A DNA stretch of 64,000 nucleotides from positions 841,271 through 905,270 of the forward strand of contig JACCIC010000216.1 in the NCBI GenBank assembly GCA_018907035.1, in the 5' to 3' direction. The notes under the pieces were generated by a model that was not told where the DNA came from, searched no databases, and saw only the letters and a program-made list of their open reading frames with translations. The DNA is from Sycobia sp. Sy_11. Taxonomy: Eukaryota > Arthropoda > Insecta > Hymenoptera > Epichrysomallidae. The position numbers and the translations under genes were made by a program. Positions 58,305 through 64,000 of the stretch are shown one piece after another. Numbering within the stretch: position 1 is the first letter of the stretch; every line of letters starts with the position of its first letter.

Positions 58305-58963
58305 TGAGGTGTGTTTAAAAAGTAACGAGAATTTTTAAATTTCGCGGGTTTGGAGAGTCCGCGTGGGGGTGGCGGGGGAGGGGAAAGTGATTACAGTGGG
58401 GGAGATGGAAGTAAGGGGAAGGGGTAAAGAACAGGATTAGGGGCGGGGGGAATGGTAGGGGGTGGGTTGCATTGTGGTGGGTGGGGAAGTCGGACGGAGT
58501 TATTGGGTGCTGCGGCTTTGAGGTGATATTTTGTGGGGGCGCGTTGCGATTAGTGTGTAGTTGGTCAGGTTGCGATTCTTTTTCTTCTGTTTGCAGGTTG
58601 TTATTCCTGTGCGTTCTCGGGCGGGTACGGTGCGTGGGGACCTCATCGTCGCTTTGCTAGGCCCAGCGGTGAGTGGCGTGGTGCGGAGGCTGCGAGTGTA
58701 TGTGTCGTGGGTTGTTAGGGTGGATGGCTTTTGGTATCTGTTCAGGGGGGGGTGGAAGTTGGGAGAGGGCATGATGCGGGTCTTGTATCGTGAGGAGGAG
58801 AGGTTTGCTGAATTGGACAGGGGTATTAAGCGAGGGGGGGGGGTGGGGAGAGGTTTGGAGAGTGTATAAAATTTTTTTTATTATGTTGGTACGCATGCCC
58901 CTGAAGTACGAGAAAATTTTCAGCAATATGCATTGCTTACTTTTGAAGTGACAGCCGCTAACG
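58305..58963 (+). mobile_element. Mariner 5' terminus split by a G-rich insert and cut at 58963
   Basis: GAGGTGTGTTTAAAAAGTAA at 58305 to GGTTTGGAGAGT (58358), then from GTATAAAA (58864) to AGCCGCTAACG (58963), is the same leader as at 17788-17940 and, in reverse, 47830-48004. The two pieces are separated by 505 bp of foreign sequence. At 58964 the match to mariner stops and the gene cluster begins. Confidence 0.88.
58359..58863. repeat. G-rich, C-poor insert 1 with 12-bp flanking repeat
   Basis: The sequence is dominated by G with few C (GGGGGTGGCGGGGGAGGGG at the start). It is flanked by a perfect direct repeat GGTTTGGAGAGT (58347-58358 and 58852-58863), the second copy being where mariner sequence resumes. 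The frame 58561-58869 (102 codons) is open simply because the DNA is G-rich; it resembles no protein. A similar insert lies at 62407-62863. Confidence 0.75.
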
Positions 58964-59179
58964 AAAGTGAGAAATCCTTTTCCACATCTCTCATTTGCTT
59001 TTGTAGCGTCTCCGACATTTTTGACCATGATTTTTTTATAGTGTGGAGATGAAATAGAGTCTATGTAAATCGAGATAGATGAGTGGGAATGGGAAATGAA
59101 TTTCTTGCGATGTTAGTTACGTATTATTTGTATTTTTAGGAAGGGATTGGGAAGGGAAAGGCTATGATTGGAAACTTAT

Positions 59180-59347
59180 TCAACCAATGAGAAAACATTT
59201 TTTTTTGAACTATGGAAAATGAAGAAGGAGATTTTTTTGAACCAATGAGAGAAGGCTTTTCCTTCCTCTGCTACTTTGAAATTGCTTTAAATACCACGGA
59301 GGAAAACTGCTTTTGGTCATCTTGCTGCAGCTTCCTTCATCATCAAA
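59180..59347 (+). promoter_or_regulatory. Promoter region of the Ser/Arg-rich gene
   Basis: Two CCAAT boxes in near-repeats, ACCAATGAGAAAA (59183) and ACCAATGAGAGAA (59241), then a TATA-like TTTAAATA (about 59286) and GTCATC (about 59317) as a possible initiator, 30 bp further and just ahead of ATG 59348. Confidence 0.5.
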
Positions 59348-60016
59348 ATGAGAGTAGAAGCAGGAAAAATTATTGGTAAGATGATGGCTAAACAATCGCC
59401 ACCAATGTCGCAGAAGGTGCCGCGTAAATCGATGACAAAAATTCATCGTCTATTCGGCTCCTCGGAGAAGACGCATCGGCGTCAGAAAAGTTCATTGGAA
59501 TTATCCCTCGAAAAATTGGAGGCAATGGTGGCGTGCTTAAAGTACGCCGTGAAGATCGAGAAATCACTGGACTCGTTTAAGTGTAAGTTAAAATTTTCTT
59601 TATTTATTTGATTCATTATTTCTTTTAATTTATTTATTTCATTTTATTCATTACTTATTTCATTATTATTTCTATTTATTATTTAATTCATTTTTATTAT
59701 TTATTTTACTTTATTATTATTTATGATTATTTATTTTAATTTATTTATTATTTACTGTAATTTATAATTTATTTAATTTCATAATTTATTTTCAGTTCCA
59801 GATGCCACAGAGTTGGCTAAATATTTTCCAATGAAAAATGAGCAGAAGGCGACCACATCTACATCGCAAAGATGTAGCCGCAGTCGGATTCGTAGCTGCA
59901 GCAGCAGTAACAGTTGCAGCAGTCGCAGCAGCCGTAGCAATAGCATAACAAGCATGCCAGACGAAAATGAAAAGGAGAAGCCGAAAATAATTTCTGAGGA
60001 AATTATACTATCATAG
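59348..60016 (+). CDS. Two-exon gene for a 151-residue Ser/Arg-rich protein
   Basis: Exon 1 is 59348-59582 and exon 2 is 59796-60016, joined across a 213-bp TTTATT-rich intron with donor GTAAGT (59583) and acceptor TTATTTTCAG (ending 59795). The phases fit exactly (phase 1) and give 151 codons to TAG 60014. The N-terminal half is basic (RVEAGKIIGKMMAKQSPP; KSMTKIHRLFG) with a helical Leu/Glu segment (SLELSLEKLEAMVACLKYAV). The C-terminal half has a Ser/Arg/Cys-rich tract (residues about 101-128, SRSRIRSCSSSNSC...) and an acidic end. No membrane segment or signal peptide. The composition suggests nucleic-acid binding or packaging, but I do not recognise the family and assign no function. CCAAT and TATA motifs precede it and several AATAAA signals follow at once. 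Confidence 0.7.
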
Positions 60017-60412
60017 ACAAAATAAAAAAAATTTATATAAATGTAATATGTATATAATAAAAATAATAAATAAAATATATATATATAATTATAAATAAAA
60101 ATAAAATATATTTTTTTAATATTCAATCACCTTTCTTTAATCTTATATTATTTATAATATAATTATAAAACTTGATTATATATATTAAATAAGTAAAAAA
60201 TATATTTAGTTTTAAAAGAATAAAAAATCAAATTAAAATTTTATAAATGTAATTATTAATATACTTTTATAATAGTATAATAAATAAAACACTATTTAAA
60301 GGAATCTGTATTTTATCTATCTATCCCTACTCTCATATAATATATAATAATAATGTATAAGATAAATGTATTACTTGTAATATTTTAGAAGTTAAAATAT
60401 AAAACTTAAATA

Positions 60413-60473
<61 letters not shown>

Positions 60474-60981
60474 TTTTTATGATTTTAATATAAATTTTAT
60501 TTATTATTATACAATTTATTATGCAAATAACTTTTTTACAAATATATTTAGTTTTAAAGGAATAAAAATAAAATTAAAATTTTATGAATGTAGTTTATTA
60601 ATATACTTTACAGTATTATAATAATTAAAACAATATTTAAAGGAAACTGTTCTTTTTAATATCCAAAAACCTCTCCCTCCTCTCATAATTTACAATAATG
60701 TATATAATTAACAAATATATTTAATTTTTTATGATTTTATTATAAATTTTATTTATTAATTTTTTTTATGGTAATATACAATTTATTATGTAGATAACTT
60801 TTTTATGAATATACTGTTGATAATATAAATTCATATTATTGCAAATTAATAAAATTTTAATGTATCAAATATATATATTTTTATTATAATGAAATAGGAA
60901 AATTATTTACAGTCATGATTTGATTTATAAATTCATTTTATTAATAATATTTTTAATATTAATATACATTTTATTATATTC
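60017..60981. other. AT-rich convergent 3' region
   Basis: The untranslated ends of two convergent genes: AATAAA signals on the plus strand from about 60022 and on the minus strand near 60970. A TA microsatellite lies at 60417-60471. Two similar stretches, about 60190-60300 and 60530-60650 (TTTAGTTTTAAA.GAATAAAAA...), look like an internal duplication. Confidence 0.6.
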
Positions 60982-61778
60982 TTATCCAATTTCGTCTCGT
61001 CCATTCTTTCCACTCAAATAATTTTGTAACCATGTGCGGATTATCAAGACGTTACGGATGGCACACATTGGTAAATGTCTCCTAGACAATTGATGGTTTT
61101 GACACAGCACATATGAACCTTTACTCTGCATTGATTGTAATGAAGGACAATGCAACTCCTCGACATCTGATATAATTCTGGAATTAAATTATTTTTTTTT
61201 TTAAAAAAAAGTGTGAAAAAATATGAGAAAAGTATGTATGAGAAAAGTATGATAAAAGTATGAAAAAGTATGAGAAAAGTGTGATAAAAGTATGAAAAAG
61301 TATGAAGAAAGATGAATAATTATAATAAACGTATATGAATATATATATATACATCAAGGTGATTGTAAAAGTATAGAAATTACTTACATATTTGGTAGAA
61401 AGTTTGATAACCATTCCTTCTTGTCTCGCCACTTCATATACAATTTTTGCACTCCAGTGCAACAAATGTCTAATGTGCTTTTGAGTCGGTGATAAGGAAT
61501 ATCGCCAGAATCCCATTCAATTCCATGATATTCACGTTGCAGCCAGTCTACTGTTTTTTTTCACTCCAAGTCAATTCGCTCCATGGAAATGGTGACTTAA
61601 AGAGGTATACGGTGGGCAGTGCACCTTTTTCTAAACTCAGCAAACTAAATTCTTTTAAAATAAGGCTTTGCGGGCCACTTGTTTGGAATCCCTGTATGTC
61701 GCAGAGGAATACTTTATCTTCCGGACATTTCAAGATATTTTTTCTAAAAACAACCTCATATTGTCGTACTCTTGACAT
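60982..61778 (-). CDS. Two-exon hypothetical protein, multi-copy arthropod family, one frameshift
   Basis: Exon 1 runs 61778-61388 from ATG 61778, with an in-frame stop four codons upstream. Donor GTAAGT starts at 61387, the 210-bp intron ends in TTTAATTCCAG, and exon 2 is 61177-60982, ending TAA. The frame holds except for one missing base in an A8 run at 61553-61560; apart from that the length is about 195 residues. Visible motifs: FLCDIQGFQTSG (about 25-36), KEFSLLSL, LFKSPFPWSELTW (about 61-73), HGIEWDSGDIPY (about 83-94), LYMKWRDKKEWL, EELHCPSL and a Cys/His-rich end (CQNHQ...MCAIRNV). The D-I-Q-G-F start, the H-G-I-x-W segment and the Cys/His end match a family of multi-copy hypotheticals I know from arthropod genomes, possibly RNase H-fold; function unknown. 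The frameshift is in a homopolymer, so it may be a sequencing error. Confidence 0.65.
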
Positions 61779-62370
61779 TATGCACTTCTATACACTTATT
61801 TTAGAAGCTGGAGTGATGACTAGAAATGTAAAGTTTCGTGCTCACATTCTCATTTTATATCAAGATTCTCCGCCTCCCGAAATTAGCCACTCTTTTACGA
61901 TTGGTTGAGTAAAAAATCATCAATATAGGTGCGTCTGGGTGAAGGAAGGTCAATTTCTTTAGTTTGAACATTGATTAGAGGGAATGCTTATGCTTATATG
62001 TAGGAGAGGGAACGCAATGATCTGATTGGACGAACGTAATCGAAGACATTCATGTTATCCTACCGCTCACACAGAAATCACTTTCCCAATTGGTTGCTAA
62101 AAAAAGACAGGTGATGGTCTGTGATGATGAACTGAAAGGTTGATGTTCGATTGGCGGCAAGACGATATATCCCTCCTCCCGATTTTAAAGCACAGTTTAG
62201 TGTTTTCATCACACTCAATATCTTCCGTTCACCTCTGATTTCTCCTCCTACTTCTTTACTTTCCTTTAAAAAAGGCCAATTTTCTTGAAAGAACACTCTC
62301 GCTGCAACGCAGTCACATAAGTTCAGTTTAAATTTTTCTCTTTTGTGATTCTCTTAATTTTTTTTGTCTA
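61779..62370. promoter_or_regulatory. Divergent intergenic region between the hypothetical and polymerase genes
   Basis: For the minus gene: CCAAT (reverse of ATTGG, about 61900), TATAAAAT (about 61853-61860) and GTCATCACTCC (about 61811-61821) upstream of 61778. For the plus gene: CCAATTGG (about 62087), ATTGG (about 62150), TTTTAAAG (about 62184) and TTCATCACACTC (about 62204). The TCATCAC words on both sides are alike. A divergent pair sharing about 600 bp fits co-regulation. Confidence 0.45.
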
Positions 62371-62899
62371 AATTTATATCGCAGTAAAGAAGTTTGTTGG
62401 TGACTTGGGGGTATTTCGCAGATGCGGCGATGGGGGAAAATGGGGGGAGGGGGGGAGGGGAATGTAAGTATAGGGGGGTCGGGGGGAGAATGGAGGGGAG
62501 GTTTGCGTTGTGTGTATTGTTAGGGGGATATGGGAGGGGGGAGGGCGCAGTGGGGGGGGGAGTGTGAGGGTTGCAAAGGGGTATAGAGTGAGGGTGGAGC
62601 GAATGGTGAGGGATTGCTAGTGGGGGGGAGTTAGGGGTAGGTTAATAGGTAGAAGTGGTGGGTGAAGGAAGAGGGTCGACTGGAGAAGTGGGTGGGTAAA
62701 GTAAGGGGCGAGGGAGAGAAGTAGGAAGGCATAAGGGATTGTAGGTAGAGGTAGAAGTGAAGTGATGTGGCACGGATGTATGGGATGCGTAATGGGGGAT
62801 AGGGAAGGTAGAGAGGGGATGAAATGGACGAGTAGCAAGTAAGGGAGACTGAGGTGCAATTAGAATTTATATCGCAGTAAAGAAGTTTGTTGGTGACTT
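62371..62899. repeat. G-rich, C-poor insert 2 with perfect 36-bp flanking repeat
   Basis: The 36-mer beginning AATTTATATCGCAGTAAAGA is present at 62371-62406 and again at 62864-62899 without a difference. Between them lie 457 bp dominated by G, A and T (GGGGGGAGGGGGGGAGGGG), nearly free of C runs. It sits in the leader of the polymerase gene, and the leader resumes after the second copy. The minus-strand frame 62617-62859 is a by-product of low C content. Confidence 0.85.
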
Positions 62900-62941
62900 A
62901 TTCTTTGGTTTACTAGTTTAACAGTAAACATAAAAGTGAAA

Positions 62942-63922
62942 ATGACTTCAATTGCATCTATCGAACGTCTTGTGCAACTTTACCGTGGAATTTTAGAAAC
63001 TGTGCACATGTTCAGTAAAGATGATATTCGTTATTGGCTAGCTATGGCTGATTTATCCATAAAGGAAGTGAGGGAAAAAATGGAAGACATTAATCTTTCT
63101 CGAGGAGAAAAGCAAAAGTGTTCCACTTGCTTTGCTAACATTTCGTGTATACAAGCAGGACTTGAATGGCACCTTCATCATGGAGGAAGTCTTAACTCTG
63201 ACGAGACAGAAGCTAAGGTAGAATGGCGTGATGTCCAATCTGCGTTTAAAAATCGAATTAGGTTTCAGGAATGTATTAGGAATCCTCTTCTTGCACATTT
63301 GGAAGAGTTTCAGGAAAAGGATTCAGGATGGACCTTGAAAAGTATTATAAGTCTATGCATCAACATGAAAAAATTTTCTCCACATAAGGGCAGATCATAT
63401 ATACCTCTTCCGAAGTTAATAATATCCAAAAAGACATGTGTTAATGTTCGTAATAGTGATAATCAGTGCTTTAAATATGCTATATTTTCAGCTTTATATC
63501 CTAATGTAATTAATCCTCAAAGGGTCCAGAATTATTATCAGTATACGAATGAATTGACCTTTGATGATATTGAATTTCCAGTTAAACTGAAAGATGTTGC
63601 AAAATTCGAAAAATTAAATATTATTTCTGTAAATGTGTATATGCTTAGAAAGATTGGACAGAAATATGAGGTAGCACCTTGTCACTTTACATCCAATAAA
63701 AAGGAGAAACATGTAAACCTTCTCCTCATTCAAGATTACTACATCGATGAATTCGAAGAAAATAATATTCATGATGGTAGTGCTAGCTCGCCGAAATACC
63801 ATTATGTTTGGATTAAAAGTTTGTCCAGACTTTTAAGCTCACAACTGAATAAAGCCCATACAAAATCATTTCATTGCGAAAGGTGTTCCAATAACATTCT
63901 TATAATTAATAATTATAATTAA
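62942..63922 (+). CDS. N-terminal region of a Polinton/virus-type DNA polymerase B, broken by a 44-bp duplication
   Basis: ATG 62942 (the codon at 62936 is GTG) opens 326 residues. Residues about 1-150 are helical with CSTCF...CIQAGLEWHLHHGG, a possible zinc site. From about 150 comes the block typical of the region N-terminal to protein-primed family B polymerases in Polintons and related arthropod DNA viruses: YIPLPKLIISKKTCVNVRNS with NQCFKYAIFSALYP (about 153-187), FDDIEFPVKLKD (about 207-218), ISVNVYML, HVNLLLIQDYY, YHYVWIKSLSRLL and HCERC (about 311-315). A 44-bp duplication of TTCCAATAAYATTCTTA shifts the frame and stops it at 63920. Beyond it, a different frame resumes with VPFVIYA at the window edge, where an exonuclease domain would begin. 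The polymerase proper lies outside. The conserved NxDNxCF and HYVWIK suggest an extra catalytic module (cysteine-protease-like), which is speculation. Confidence 0.78.
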   Translation: MTSIASIERLVQLYRGILETVHMFSKDDIRYWLAMADLSIKEVREKMEDINLSRGEKQKCSTCFANISCIQAGLEWHLHHGGSLNSDETEAKVEWRDVQSAFKNRIRFQECIRNPLLAHLEEFQEKDSGWTLKSIISLCINMKKFSPHKGRSYIPLPKLIISKKTCVNVRNSDNQCFKYAIFSALYPNVINPQRVQNYYQYTNELTFDDIEFPVKLKDVAKFEKLNIISVNVYMLRKIGQKYEVAPCHFTSNKKEKHVNLLLIQDYYIDEFEENNIHDGSASSPKYHYVWIKSLSRLLSSQLNKAHTKSFHCERCSNNILIINNYN

Positions 63923-63946
63923 TAAATAATTCCAATAATATTCTTA
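63886..63946 (+). repeat. 44-bp tandem duplication breaking the polymerase frame
   Basis: TTCCAATAACATTCTTA (63886) recurs as TTCCAATAATATTCTTA (63930), 44 bp later, with TAATTAATAATTATAATTAA between. As 44 is not a multiple of three, it creates the stop at 63920. The two copies differ by one base, so it is probably a real event, not an assembly slip. Confidence 0.85.
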
Positions 63947-64000
63947 AATTTGAAGAACATAAAAAGAGTGAGAAAGTGCCATTTGTCATTTATGCAATTT

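Larger units (their letters stand above)
58964..64000 (+). mobile_element. Candidate Polinton-like or endogenous-virus-like element, left part
   Basis: Begins exactly where a mariner leader is interrupted (AAAGTGAGAAATCC at 58964) and continues past the window edge. It contains three well-kept genes: a Ser/Arg-rich protein (+), a hypothetical on the minus strand, and the front of a protein-primed DNA polymerase B (+). Polintons/Mavericks and related linear DNA viruses of arthropods carry such polymerases. The terminal inverted repeat and 6-bp target duplication cannot be tested because the other end is outside. Gene preservation contrasts with the decayed elements around it, suggesting recent insertion. 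That the three genes belong to one element is an inference from adjacency and shared upstream motifs. Confidence 0.5.

Noticed and set aside
58561..58869. 102-residue protein in the G-rich insert
   Set aside because: Stop codons are rare in such G-rich DNA; composition is Gly/Val/Arg-biased and unlike any family. The reverse-strand frames at 58500 and 62617 are likewise discounted.
59779..60126. 115-residue minus-strand frame with Leu/Arg runs
   Set aside because: Antisense of the Ser/Arg tract of exon 2, where splice sites support the plus strand.

Overview
The window looks like AT-rich insect DNA. The transposon families (many mariner copies, BEL/Pao, Ty3/Gypsy, an R1-like LINE, Helitrons, a tRNA-derived SINE, Polinton-type genes) suggest a hymenopteran, most likely an ant; that is an inference from repeat content, not proven. 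Bacterial-type features are absent: there are no operons, most sequence is intronic, intergenic or mobile, and most open frames are decayed transposon genes.

Layout. 0-5 kb: a candidate LTR at the left edge and three mariner remnants. 5.4-12 kb: two tandem Helitron copies, the second split by a 3.5-kb BEL/Pao retrotransposon with a visible 5-bp target duplication, then an inverted Helitron end. 13.6-14.5 kb: the only convincing piece of an ordinary host gene, a signal-peptide first exon with a splice donor. 14.5-30 kb: AT-rich DNA, perhaps its intron, holding a nested inverted-repeat element with an R1-like LINE 3' end, a fold-back element with a SINE, a candidate enhancer and a nearly full-length mariner. 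30.6-33 kb: a third Helitron copy in reverse. 33.5-38 kb: SINE fragment, an unclassified repeat block with recurring hairpins, an ankyrin-repeat pseudogene and an unexplained mixed-composition block. 38.9-40.6 kb: the one Helitron with both ends. 41-49.6 kb: a Ty3/Gypsy remnant, five mariner pieces and a dead Polinton-type integrase. 51.3-58.3 kb: a second Ty3/Gypsy system on the minus strand in which a zinc-knuckle ORF lies after the integrase.

58.96-64 kb is the most unusual part. It carries three protein genes that are much better preserved than anything else: a 151-residue Ser/Arg-rich protein with one intron; a divergent minus-strand gene with one intron and a single homopolymer frameshift, related to multi-copy arthropod hypotheticals; and the N-terminal region of a Polinton/virus-type protein-primed DNA polymerase B that runs toward the window edge. 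Shared CCAAT and TCATC motifs lie upstream of all three. I read this as one end of a young Polinton-like or endogenous-virus-like element inserted into a mariner.

Two C-poor, G-rich inserts (58.36-58.86 and 62.41-62.86 kb), each flanked by a perfect direct repeat, may be an unknown kind of insertion or an assembly artefact. The Helitron family is also notable: each copy carries an array of 60-bp units, a multiple of three, and every visible terminus sits in TATCA or TA microsatellite.
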